Shown here: positions 50,752-62,086 of the stretch, piece by piece
Position numbering within the stretch: position 1 is the first letter of the stretch
Layout of the letters: every line of letters starts with the position of its first letter
Assembly: GCF_000006565.2 (NCBI RefSeq)
Contig: NC_031478.1
Span: forward strand, 6,707,057 to 6,771,056
Source of the DNA: Toxoplasma gondii ME49
Taxonomy: Eukaryota; Apicomplexa; Conoidasida; Eucoccidiorida; Sarcocystidae
Length of the DNA stretch: 64,000 bases
Reading direction: 5' to 3'
Made by a program: the position numbers and the translations under genes
Notes under the pieces: generated by a model
The model's input: the letters and a program-made list of their open reading frames with translations, nothing else
What the model was told of the DNA's origin: nothing
The model's database searches: none

Positions 50752-53700
50752 CTAGCCTTTCGCAGTCCCTTTGACAAGAAACAGAAGGCCGCCCCGCTCC
50801 TTGAGTGTGAACCTCCCGGGCAGGTGGATCTGCCAGCCCATTGTTTTCTTGCTCTTTGCTTCGCTCGCTTTTCCGTTCGTCCTATGGATGACCTCAGGCG
50901 TTCGGCTTCGTTCTTCATCGCATGACCTCCTCCTCGATCCCTGTCTCGCTGACGAATCCCCTTCTTGACTTTCTTCCTTCAACGGAGACAGAGTGCCGCT
51001 CGCTCTCTGGGCTGAGGCCGCAGTCGCCATCTCCTTCCCTTCTTTTGGGTCTTCTTCACTCTGTTCTCTTTCTTGTTCTCTCTCTGCCTTCTCTTGTTCT
51101 CCAGGTTCTTCTGCTTTTTGTGTTGCTTCTCCTCTCTTTTCTTCTCCTCTCTTTTCTTCTCCTCTCTTTTCTTCTCCTCTCGAGTCGGATCCTTCTTCCC
51201 GTCCGTTTCCTCTGTTTTCTTTTGCCTTGGCCCTCTCTTCGTTCCTCGCCTCCTCGCTTTTACCCTGTTCGGCTTCTCGTCTATCTTCATCTTCTACGCC
51301 TTCCGATTCTCGCCCTGCTCCTTCACTCCCTCCCAGTCCTCTCTTTTCCGGCGGTCTCTTGTCTTCCTCGTTGAGTCCTTTTCCTGTTTTTTTCACACTG
51401 GGGCGCAGGGAAAGGAGCGCCTGTGTCAGGGTCTCCAACGCCGTATACGACAGCGTCAGTTCCCCCCCACTGGCTCGCTTCAGCCATCTGTGCAGCAGCT
51501 CCTGTTGGAAGAACAGCGACGCTTCTTTCTGCCACAAATCGAGGGGCAGTGGCTTCGTCTTTGTCCTCCCTCTGCCTCCTCTTCCCTTCCCCTGCGAATC
51601 CACTTGCTCTTCTTGCCAGTCACCAGAAGAGGCAAAGCCACCCTCCCCAACGTCCATCACCTGTGCCTGGGCCGCCGGCTCTTCTCTCCCTTCGCTTCCT
51701 TCTTCAGTTCTTTTTTCGTTTTCTCCTCCTCCTTCTGTTCGATCTCCTCCCTCTTTTCCGTCTCCTTCTTCGCGCGCCCCTCCGTGTGGCGTCGTGTCTC
51801 CGAAGACTCGCTCTTCCCAGTTGCTGGCTTCCCTGTCGACCCAGTCCCGTAGCGCGGCGCTCTGTCTCGCCAGGCCGGACGCTCGTCTGAAGAGCGCATG
51901 TGTAGGCTCTGAACCTTTGCAGAATATGCTCGCTGCCGCTTCGGCGATTCGCGTCAGCAGCGCCTGGGCGTCGTTCCGCTCTCTGCTCGGCTGCCCGCGC
52001 TCGTTTGCAGAGACGACGGAAGCCGCTTTCTCGGCGTCTTCGAGCGCGTCTCCTTCGCTGTGCACCTCTCTGCAGTCTTCAGCCCAAACAGGCGCCGAAA
52101 GGGGGACGCGCGAGCGCGCTGCTTCGCCTCCACGCTCTTCGCGAAAAACAGGAGAGATACCTAGTGACCCTGCGCGCGGCACAGCCCCCTGTGCCTTGCC
52201 GCGCGACGCGTCGGCCTCCACGGCGCTCGGAGACACTTGCAGACTGCGAGAAGAACGAGACGCGACAGAAGGAGAAGCGACAGAAGGAGAAGCAGACGAA
52301 GACGCAACAGACGAAGAACAGGGCGAAGCGGACGGGAGAGGCAGGTCCGAAGACGTGGAAGGACGTGGTGAGAGTTCAGACAGCGAAGCGGAGAGCGAAA
52401 ACGGGGAGACAGCAGACGCAAGCGTCGAAGGACGCAACTGCGAAGATGGAGACAAGGAACGTGGATTTGCACGGGGATCAGAGAGCAACGAAGCGAGCAG
52501 CGGCAGGAGAGTCAAACGGACAGCGTTCCGAGGGTACTTCTCCGGCAACGCGTTCGTCTCGTCTTCCAGCCAGGAGCCGCCAAGGGCCTGCATGCAAAAG
52601 AAGAAAGCTCGGTTTCTCAATTGTAGAGGCGTCTGTCTCTTTCAGATTCTTTGCGGTGGCAAACGCCGAGTCAAAAGCATCTGCTGCTGAAACGACATCC
52701 ATATGGTGCATGCATATGTGCTCGAGTTCCACTTGCGTGATCCGTACTGCGACCGCATGCAAGGCACAGACGAAAACCGCCCTCACACTCGCTGTCTCCC
52801 CACTGAACGGCAACGCATGTCTGCTGGAGCAGAGCTCCACTGGCGAGGGATTGTGGCGACTGTCGGGGCGAATGTGACTTTCCTTTTCGAGGCTGCAAGC
52901 GGACGAGCTGACGTCCCCCCTGCATGCACTTTCCGCCTGTCTTTACCTTCACGTAGCGATGCAGTTGTGCCTTTTGCAGAGACAGAAAAGGCCGGAAAAC
53001 TGCAAACCGAGGCGTCTGGCTACTCAAGCCAGAAACGGCGCTCATGCCCCTGACGAGGAAGAGCGACAGAAGTGAGAGGAGATGAAGAGAGAAGAACATG
53101 AGGTGACGAGTTGGAGGGTGGTTTTAGTCACGAGTCAAGCGACGCACGCAGACGCAGTGGAACGAAGCACAGAGCCAAGTGTACCTTCCCCACCACAGAC
53201 ACGCTCTTTCGCGAGTCGACAGTGGCACTGCAAGGCGACTGAGAGACCGCATTTGCATTTATGCGCGTCTCTACGCAGACCCGCAAAACGCGAACCGACA
53301 CAACGCTCAGCGGCGTCTTCCTCCTTCCACCGTTTCCCGACGTTCCGAGGGGAATTATCGCGCGTGACTGAGTCGACGGCGATCGTCAACAAGCCTCACT
53401 TCTCTTGGATCCCGCGTGGAGGCATGTCAGTGGAGTCGCAGAAACTTCGTTCTCCACGCGCACAACACACAGCGAAGCATTTCGCGCGCGCAAGCGCTCC
53501 CTTTCAACGACGCAGCACACTATAGATCTCGTCTGGAATAAAGACATGTAGTTAAATAAGCATTTGAATCGACATACACGTCGATCCAAAAGATATACAT
53601 CAACATAAATATGCTGATGTGCATACGAATCGATATATGTATAGACGCATAGATCGGCTTTTTCGTTACTGCCTTTTCCTGCACTTCTGCGTTGAAGAGG

Positions 53701-56700
53701 GATCGCCTGGAGTCGTTTGTTTCCAGTTGCATCTCGACGAGAACCTCCGTAGAATGAACATGTAGAAGACGAGACAACGGGAAGTACCTTCTTTTCCTCA
53801 CCCGAGATTTGTGATGTGGGCACCACGCAGAAGTTTCATCAACAGTGTCTCCATTTCGTCTCCTGCGTGATGCGCCATGACGACGTAGGCGAGGGGCGAG
53901 GTGTCTCTTTCTGTCTCCTTCTTGATGTCTTCTCTGATCCCCTTCTCTCCCTTGCAAATCTCTCCGCCCTCCACGCGTTTCTCCTCTCTCTTGGCGATGT
54001 CCCGATGTCGCCAAGACCCGTCGCTCCCCTCCCCCTCTGTCTTCTCGGTCTCGCCGATGTCTCCACTGCTTCTCGCCGCCTCTTCTTCTCCCAGGACGGT
54101 GCCACTGACGACGCCAGCAGGTGCACAGTCGGTCGCACTCGCTTGCCCGGTATCGGCGTGGACCTTTTCGGCCTGTCGAGCCAGCGGGGAGACAGGCGAA
54201 GCAGGTGGAGGGCGGGAGGAAGCGAGCAAGGCGAGACGACGGTCAGAGCCGCCGGCGCGAGGCAGATCTGTTTCTGTCGGCTCGACGCGCCGAAGCCGGG
54301 AGAGAAGGAGCGGTGACATGAAAGACCCGAAAAGGCTGTCCAGCCCCAGCCGTCCGTTGGGTGTCCTCTCCGCGTGCATGCACTGCGCTGCAGAAAGAAG
54401 TCGCGGCGAAGCTCGAGGCGTCTCTGCGGCGCTTCTTCTTCCATCTTGAAAGAGGCTCTTCGCCTCAGGAGACCTTTCCTCGTCTCCTCCCGACGGTGTC
54501 TGCGCTTCCTGCGCCGCCTGATGCTCCTTCCCCGGTGCACGCGAGCCTCGGAAACGCGAAGAAGAAAGAAAAGACAAAAGCGCAACGGCTGCTCGCCGTC
54601 GCCACTCTCGCCAGGCCTGCTGAGGCGCCTGCGATCCCGCAGAGGCCGAGAGAGGGAAGGACCATGAAAAGGACGCGTTCGACGCCGCAGGGGCAACCTT
54701 TGCCGGAGCGAGAGACGACGGAGACTGAGACATGTCGTCGAACGCAGAGGAAATGCGATCGGGTGGAGTCGAGGAGGCAACAGAAGATCCGCGCCACGAC
54801 GAGAGAGAAGAGAAAACTGGTGACATGCCCGAGTCCGCACACCCCAGAGCATCAGGACCCCCTTCGAGCCCAAACGCCTCCGGCATCTCAAGTCTGTTCG
54901 CCGCTCTCTCGGCTGTCTTCTCGCGATCCTCCACCTTCTCTTCCTCTCGCATTCTCTCTCTCGCTTCCTCGCCTTCTTTCTGCGCATGCAGTTGGGCTTT
55001 CGCCTCGTCCTCTTCTTTTCCGTCTGTCGTCGCCCTGCCGCCTTCGAGCTCTTCTTCTCCAGGCTCGCGACGCAGCGTGCAGCGGTGAAAACAGAATCCA
55101 TAGAACTTGCAGAGTCGCTGAATGCTCGCCGCTTCCCTCTGTGCAGACTCGGGCCTCTGACAGTGGTCAAAGTAAACAACGTGAGTTGGCAGCGAGAAAA
55201 CGCCAGTCCGCAGCCACCGCGGAAGCGTCAGAGGAACTCCCGCGTTCCCCGCCGTCTCTCGCTCGCCCCTCTCCACGGCTCCTTTTCTCTCCCCCGACAC
55301 CCGTCGCTCTGCCAAGGAAAGAGCAGAGGCACAACAGGAAGCTCCCGTAGAGGTCGAACGGAAAGCCGACGGCATCGACGCAGGTACGCGATCCAAACAC
55401 GAAGACGAAGAAGAAGAAGGGGAAGAAGAACTCGTTTCAATCGCAGGTCTTGATTCGCAGTTTGTGTCTGAGACTTGCCTCCGTTTGGGCGCGTCCGTTG
55501 GTGAGTGAGGCAAGAGAGGAGGAGGTCTTTTTCCGGGAGTCGCAGTCTCTCGAGAAAGACGGGAGCTCTGCGTTTGATGACAGGCCTGTCGTAGCGCCAC
55601 GGCTCGAGGGGAGAACAAGCGCGCGAACGCATGCAGCAACGCTGTGCTATCGCTGCCTCCGCTACAACAGAGAAGAAAGAGGGGAGGATCGGAAGAAAAC
55701 CAAGCTGAGGCAGGGTCTCCCTTCTCGCCGCCGGTCTCTGTAGGAGGCGCTGGAGAAGGAGTAGGACGCGCCGCCGCCATGCCGACGCCTGCGCAATTGA
55801 CCCTATCATCATCTTTTTCCCCCTTCAACGAAACGGACTGTTCTTTCTCTTGTTGTTTCTCTTGCGCCTCCGTCTCCCTTTCCTCGTGCGCGCTCTGAGG
55901 GATCTCACCCTCGGCCTCTCGTTGCGTCACTCGGTGGCCACAGCTCCGGTTGACGTCGTCCCCGCTAGCCGAAGAGAGACTCTGTGGAGATGCATGCGGT
56001 TCAGACGCAGGTTCGCCAACAGGCAGCCTTTCCAGTGGTCTCGGCTCGCAAGGCGTTCCCGCTGCGCTCTCCTCTCGATGGTTTCTGTGGTGCGGCGACC
56101 GCAGAAGCGCTGCAGCTCTCTGGTCTGCCTCCTGAAGGAGCTGCGGGTGGAGGAGGCGAAGCACTGTCGACAGAGAAGACAACAGCGTTCCCTCTACGGT
56201 CTCCAAGATTGGGTCACACAGAGGCGTCTCTTGGGCGCCTTCAGCCGCGGCCTCAGGGAACGCAGGACCGCTCGCAGAGCTGCAAAAAGTCGAGGGGACA
56301 GGAGACGGCGAGGAGACAGAACGGCTAGGTAGTGGCGCTAGACGGAGTGTCGCGGGAGAAAAGGACGGCAGCAAACTGTTGTTTTCGAGGTCGCCCTGTA
56401 GGTCTTGACGAGTTTCGCGGCATGCAGAAGACTCGGGGCGTTCGCCAGTCTCCCGCCAGTCCCCGCCAGATTCACACAAAAGGGATGACAGCAAGGCCCT
56501 CTGAGAAGAGACGCGAGCCCCCCACCGAGCCGCCGCGTCGTGCGTCGGTAGGAAGCTGGGCAGTCTCGTTCGGTCTCGAAGCTCAGCGAAGGCAGGGGGC
56601 GCGTCCAGGCCTTCGCTCCGATCGGCCGCAACAGAAGGAGAAGAAGAAGGCACAAGAGAAGAAGATGGAGAAGAAGGGGAACCGGGAGCAGAACGAGACT

Positions 56701-58903
56701 GAATCAGCTGGTGGAGCAGATGTTTCCAAGCGATTCGCGAGGCCTTCTTCCGTCTTGAGAAGTCCTCTCCTGGCGTTGGTATCTCTTCTCTGTCCTGCCT
56801 CGCCCCCCAGTCTCGGCTCCACATGTGCGGCTCTCTCTCTCTGGCGCGAGTCTCTGCATTGGGGCTTCGGCCTTGCGGAAGCCAAGAGCGGCGAGAGGCA
56901 AAGAAGGCCAGACGCGACAAAGCAGACGAACGCGTGAATGAAGAAGCAGAAGAAGAGGGAGAGCGCGATGAAGGCGAACGAGAAGCGAAGGACCGAGAAG
57001 AAAAACACCGAGGAGAAGAAGGACGGGAAGACGGCACTAGGGACTGGAAGAATGGCGAGAAAGACTGTGCCCTCGAGGAAGATGGGGGGGTCGGGAGAAG
57101 CCGAGAGGAGGACGGGGACCGACGAGACGCCTTGTGTTGGTTGATTCGAGCAGAGAGTGAAACTGAAGGGAGTCTCGGAGTCTCTGTGGGTTCCATAGGA
57201 CGCGAAGGCAGGTCCAGAAAGTCACGGCGAGAGTGCCGCCGTCGCGTCTGGTGAGAATCGCCAAGAGAGGAGCAGCTGATCGACGGTGGCGCTGAAGAAG
57301 AGCGTGGAGAAGGAGAACGTCGAGAAGGCGCAGAAGCAGCCGGGAAGGCAGGTGCAGGCGACGTCGAGCGAATGCGTGGATGCCCCTCCAAAGTTGGCAG
57401 ATCAGAAAGTCGAGGCTGCATGCGCTTCGCTCGACTCTCGCGAGCCAACGCGGTGGAGGTCGAAGGGAAGAAGCGAGACGGGAGATCGGCGACAGAAGAG
57501 CCGAGCAGAGGCATGCCATCGAAGCCCCGCGCGCCCGCGCTTTCTATCGGTCCGCGCCAGTGAGGCCCAGGCTGGCGCCCTCCGGAGTCTCCCCATCCCG
57601 GCGACGATCCGACGAGACGTTTAAAGAGGCGAGGCAACGCAGAACGCGCGCTACGGTGTCTAGACACCGGAGATGCAGACTCGGGGCTTCCGTACAACGT
57701 TCCAGCGCCTCCGACGCCCCGAGAGGTTCGCGGGACCACGCAGTTCCACTTGCTGCTAGCTCGACGAGAAGAAGAAGTGAGGAAAAACCGATCTGGTCTG
57801 CAGTCGGAGCTGCAAGGTCTTGAACTGAGCGACGGAAGCCGCCTTGGGTCGAAAGGCACTTCGTCGCTGAGGTTCGGAGACGAGAAGACTCGGCGAGGAA
57901 GCGAGGGAGCGAGGGGGGATGGAGGACCCGGGAGCGAAGTCCGAGTGTAGGCGGAAAGCCGAGCAGCGCCTAGCCTCTCACTCCCCCGCGCGTCCTCCCA
58001 TCTCTTCGACTGAAACCGGCTCGGGCGTCTGCCTGGTGAAGAAACAAGTGAAGAGAAGGTGGAAACAGGTATGCGCGTCTCTTCTGGAGGATCTGAGTTG
58101 AGTCTTTTCGCCGCTCCCCGGAAATCCGCGCCGGCAAAAGAGTGCCTGTTCTCTCTCCCATCCTTCTGCGGGGTGTCTCTCGCAGAAGTCGACGGGTGCG
58201 GCTGTCTCCACCTGGCCGCTTCTTGACTGGCGAGAACTCGACGGCTCTGAAAGGGGAACGAGTCGAAGGCAGACATCAAAAAGGTCTTGCACGCAGAGCC
58301 TGACGGGTGGCCGGATCCGTTCTTGAGGCCGCAAGGGGGTAAGGACTGAACGGCCAATGGCGCGTTTCTCCACCACTGTGTCTCCAGTGAAGAAGCTGCG
58401 AGTGTCTGTGGAGAGGCATGTTGCTGCGGTGTCAGCGGGGATGCGGGGTAGCACAGGGAATGTAAGTGCCATTTTCTTTGCGGGTAAAGGACGAAGGCCG
58501 AAGAGTCTATCGGCGAGCCTCGGCTCTTGCAGGGCACAGAGGCACCCAGGCTGGTTCGCGGCCGCAGATGCGATGGAACTCCGACGGTAAATCTCCCGTT
58601 TCTTCGAACGAGACTGGCACAAAGGGTAAGCGAAGGTAGCGCCAGGCAACGGAGGTCCTCGGGAGAACCTGCCTCGGTCGGCCGCCTTTTGAAAACAACG
58701 CCCGGGAACGGCAGAGAAGAATTGACACGGCGAAGACTGTTGAAGGTAGTCTCCGGCGAGGAGACCGGAGTGCCGTGTAAGAGAGGGAAGGGAGGCGGTT
58801 TGCCTGGAGAGGACAAAGCCAGCGAGGCGCGAAAGTGGAAACCCACACCGAGAAAGAAGAGACCGAGGCTCCGGTGGAGTGACAGCCTGTATCTACAAGA
58901 CAT
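50752..58903 (-). CDS. TilS: tRNA(Ile)-lysidine synthase with very large N-terminal extension
   Basis: TilS-family N-type ATP pyrophosphatase, which puts lysidine on C34 of tRNA-Ile(CAU); in this organism the likely site is the apicoplast. Three exons in phase: 58903-53802, 53049-52947 and 52587-50752, 7,041 nt and 2,346 aa. Bacterial TilS is about 430 aa. The PP-loop LLCCSGGSDSTALLHAF is near residue 1080, DHCQRPESAQREA near 1246 and VMAHHAGDEMETLLMKLLRG near 1680. Then come HITNLGGMSAV, FRPFLSL and WLEDETNALPEKYPRNAVRL, the conserved EDxxN...RNxxR block. The N-terminus (MSCRYRLSLHRSLGLFFLGV) looks like a signal peptide followed by a basic Ser-rich region, suiting apicoplast import; in-frame Mets at 59110 and 58969 are alternatives. 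About 1,000 residues before the PP-loop, and long inserts between motifs, are Ser/Arg/Pro-rich. The C-terminal part includes EEKRG repeats and ends FTLKERGGLLFLVKGTAKG. Confidence 0.9.
51110..51186 (-). repeat. 15-bp coding repeat, EEKRG
   Basis: Three to four copies of TCTTTTCTTCTCCTC (plus strand) encode EEKRG repeats in the C-terminal low-complexity part of TilS. Confidence 0.88.
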
Positions 58904-60287
58904 AGACCGACGCAGTCCGTTCGGAGGTGAAGCGTTTGACGAAAAGAAGAGGAAGTCTGAAGAAGTCATGAGATGGAAGAGACAAAAGACGAGGGCCTGT
59001 GGCAGGACAAGGAGACAGGAGACACCTGCCAGTGGGGCTGGCGATGGCGGCAACCGGGCTGTGGCGCCCCCCGAAAAAACGGGGGGGAAAGTCTCCCGTT
59101 TCTGTGACATTATAGTCTCTTGCCGACTCGGCCTCCCTCTGGAAAGTTCTGAGCTCGTGCGACGGTTCTGACAAGCAGCTTTCCCCAGGCAGACGTCGAT
59201 TGCTGGCGACGCTCGAGAACGAAGACACGCGCAGGGCCCGCGAACATGTCGGGACTGGGTTGGCTGTCTGCGCGTGCATGCAGAAGCTTTGGACTGAAAA
59301 AAAATCTAACTATCCGCGACAGAAGAAAGCTGAACGTGGCGCTTCAAAGGCATTTTCTTCGTTCCACAACAAATCCTTATTTGGACCTTCATGCATGTAC
59401 CACGCAGTGACAGGATACTTCCATGCAGGATCAGATCCGCCGTCTGGCGGGACAGTCACTTTTTTGTGTCAGGAGGAGGTTCGGCAAGTTGTGTCAGTGA
59501 CATGTTTTGGCGGAGAAGAGGCAAGAATCCTCGATAAATGGCTGTTTAGCAAACCGAGAAGCTCCAGCAGTCCCTCTTTCAACTCGACGTAGATCTGTAG
59601 GCGGCTTCTGTCGTTGCCGCACCCAACAAGGGAGGGTATTGACCGGAGTGGTAGTCCGCAGGAATCGACTCTGGAATGCCATGATAATCCGCCCAAGATG
59701 CGACGCATCAAGTATCGATTCCTCGAATCTTAACTTGACCGTGTCCATAGCTTTTTTAGAAGTCTGCAGGATTCCATATCCTTCTGGAGAAGCTCGATGA
59801 GTTGGGATGGGAAAAGTGAACCTTGACAGGGGTGCAGAGGCCAGAAAAAGGTCTCATATGTGATGAGATGGTCCTCAGTGACGCATACAGTCAACTACCA
59901 AGACACAGAAACAGTGTATCCGTGTGGCGACGTCATGCGAGGAGCTCAGAACGATGCCAGACTTCTTGGACGAAACCCCAATGGTACGCAGCAATAGGAT
60001 ACTTCTTGAAGTAGGGTCCCTGGCTTATGAGAAGAAGACCTCTTTGTATCGATGGTCGCCTTACCGGTATTGTCAAGGTTGCAGAATCAAATCAGAGCTG
60101 ATCAGGCCACCGAACGCCTGCTGATCCACAGGTCCATGTGCGTCTGCGACGTTAGTGTCCGAACGCTCTTCGTTGCCGAGGAAACACTCGGCGTCTGTTG
60201 CATTCCTGGAATGCTGACCTCCCAAAGAAGACCGCGAGCCACCCGCGCAACTAGCAGGAAAGACAAAACCGTCGCAGATATGTAAAA
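58904..60287. other. TilS upstream region to the first tRNA
   Basis: Should hold the TilS 5' UTR and promoter. Short open frames on both strands (59200-59592 plus, 59469-59748 minus) are not supported by composition, splice signals or motifs. No repeat longer than about 20 bp was found. Confidence 0.5.
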
Positions 60288-60359
60288 GCCTACTGCCGGA
60301 GTCGAACCGACGACCTTCCGCTTACTAGGCGGATGCTCTACCAACTAAGCTAAGCAGGC
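60288..60359 (-). tRNA. tRNA-Thr (anticodon AGT), copy 1
   Basis: A 72-nt cloverleaf on the minus strand. The acceptor stem GCCTGCT pairs with AGTAGGC (one G-T). The D arm contains AGTTGGTAGAGC. The anticodon stem CCGC/GCGG encloses the loop CTAGTAA with anticodon AGT. The T arm holds GGTTCGACTCC, the box B of the internal promoter. CCA is not encoded, as expected in a eukaryote. TTTT follows the 3' end, a polymerase III terminator. Confidence 0.95.
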
Positions 60360-60853
60360 GTTCAGATGCCTTGTGAGACTCTGTCTCTTGCGAGGCTCCA
60401 CCAATGAACGTAAACACCCGATTCACAAACTTGCAGGCACGTTTAATTCAATCAGTTTTAGTTGCTGTTTCGCCCCTTCGAATAGCGTGGCACCGTCTTT
60501 GGGTTTACAACTTACTGCGAATGTGAGACAGGCACCTTCGCCGCGGACGTGTGCTCCCGCAAGTTATGAGGTACAATAAATGCAGAAGACATTAACACCT
60601 GTACGGGGAGATGGGGAGTGAGGCTGAAAGCATTCTTTTCTTTGCGCAGCACTGAACAGCAGACGTCATCAGCCGCGGCGATCTGGATAAATGTTTACCT
60701 CTACACTGAGCGGGCCTATAAGACTCCCACTAATCTCGCTAGTTTCTTTTGTCGTCGAGCAGCTTTCCCGTCCTGTACTGCACCGAGAAGAAGGAAATAC
60801 AGCGAATCATCTCAAACCAGTACCAGCGGAAAAGCAGTACATCTTAAAATAAA

Positions 60854-60925
60854 GCCTACTGCCGGAGTCGAACCGACGACCTTCCGCTTACTAGGCGGAT
60901 GCTCTACCAACTAAGCTAAGCAGGC
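60854..60925 (-). tRNA. tRNA-Thr (anticodon AGT), copy 2
   Basis: Identical in all 72 bases to the copy at 60288-60359, on the same strand and 494 bp away. The flanks are unrelated beyond the gene, and the 3' side carries TTTATTTT as a terminator. The duplication is therefore old enough for the flanks to have diverged, or the copy arose by gene conversion or retroposition. Confidence 0.95.
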
Positions 60926-62086
60926 GTGATAGCAGTTCGTATATGAGCCGACATAAGCGGATAGCCTCCATTGCCACGAAAAAACATTCTCAGGGTTTAG
61001 AGGCTCCCCTTTCCAGAGTGACTTGAAAACGTTTCGTGTACCAAGTTATTAATTCGAGTTTTTCCGCCTGAGCCGCAACAGCGAAGGATAGAGGATGCTC
61101 CTTTGCATGCAACCCGTATCTACCCGATGAAAGTTGGGTCTAGGTCACCATGGACGGCTCGAGCACAGATAGCAGTGCGAATGATGTACAAGTGTGTGTT
61201 TCTATCCTAATCCATTCTGGCAGTGGTCAATGATATGTCGCTTTTTCCGTCGTCGAGGCAGATACCTCCTTTATCTCCTTTCCCTGGTCTGCGCCTTTTA
61301 ACTGCCCGTAACGGCGTGTCGAGCTCACGCAAAAGATCGGGGGACAATGCGAGTATCTACTCGCGGGATTGGTTCACTTGGTACACAACCTATTCGCTGA
61401 CAAGCTCGTGAGTCCCAGGAAGACGTGACAGACGTCGACATCCACTTTCTGTGTATTCTAGAACCGCGCATGCGTGTCTGGTGACCACTTGTGTCTCGTC
61501 ATTGTACGTTTTCGGAGCCTCCACCCCGCCGTTTTTTTTCTTTTCAATGGTCAACAGACACACCTGTCTTCCCATTTATGTTGGGGAGCGCTTCAAAGTC
61601 TATCTTCGTCGAGACTCCAGTGTGTCGGCTTTCGAGTTTGGGGGTCCTCGCGTACGGCGAGTTCACCGTGTACAAGCTGACACGCATTTTCGTCCCCGTA
61701 ACACGGTTGACGGTTCCGTTTTCCTTGTCATGACGCCGGCGATGCATGCGCCTTGAAGGGAGAGTCGGTGTCTCATCCCTTTCCGTGTGGTAAGACATCT
61801 CCAGTTCCAGGTCGTGGAAGACTCCGGAGTCGTGAGCCAAACGCCAATCGCCGCCGGTGGCAAGGGCATTTCTTCCGTAAGCGTCCAGGAATAAGTCCAC
61901 CGCGTGCATCTTCTGTCAGCTCATCTTCGATCCTTCGTACGGTTCGCACTGCCATTGCTACTTGCGGTTCACTAGGAAGGAGAGAAAGGCGTGAAAGCAC
62001 GACGTCTCGCTGGTGGGAAGGACGCGAGTTATCGCGCAAAAACAACCACGGTTCCTTGTCTCTTTCGACCAGAAAAGATACCCGAG
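60926..62086. other. Upstream region of AP-3 sigma
   Basis: Expected to hold the AP-3 sigma promoter and 5' UTR. Small open frames at 61223-61411 and 61451-61909 overlap on both strands and lack motifs. Nothing else is seen. Confidence 0.5.

Noticed and set aside
50993..52690. 565-codon plus-strand frame
   Set aside because: Antisense of the last TilS exon, which carries the conserved EDxxN...RNxxR block on the minus strand.
52700..52746. Possible extra TilS exon (ITQVELEHICMHHM)
   Set aside because: It does not fit the phase after 52947, while 52947 to 52587 joins directly into HRYVKALGGSWLEDETN as expected for TilS.
53839..55179. 446-codon minus-strand frame overlapping TilS
   Set aside because: Same strand but another frame of the TilS catalytic region; the TilS frame holds the family motifs.
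59381..60030. Apparent repeat around GGATACTTC at 59410 and 59997
   Set aside because: Similarity covers only about 20 bp and does not extend; probably chance.
61544..61909. 121-codon minus-strand frame upstream of AP-3 sigma
   Set aside because: No motif, overlapping open frames on the plus strand, no splice partners.
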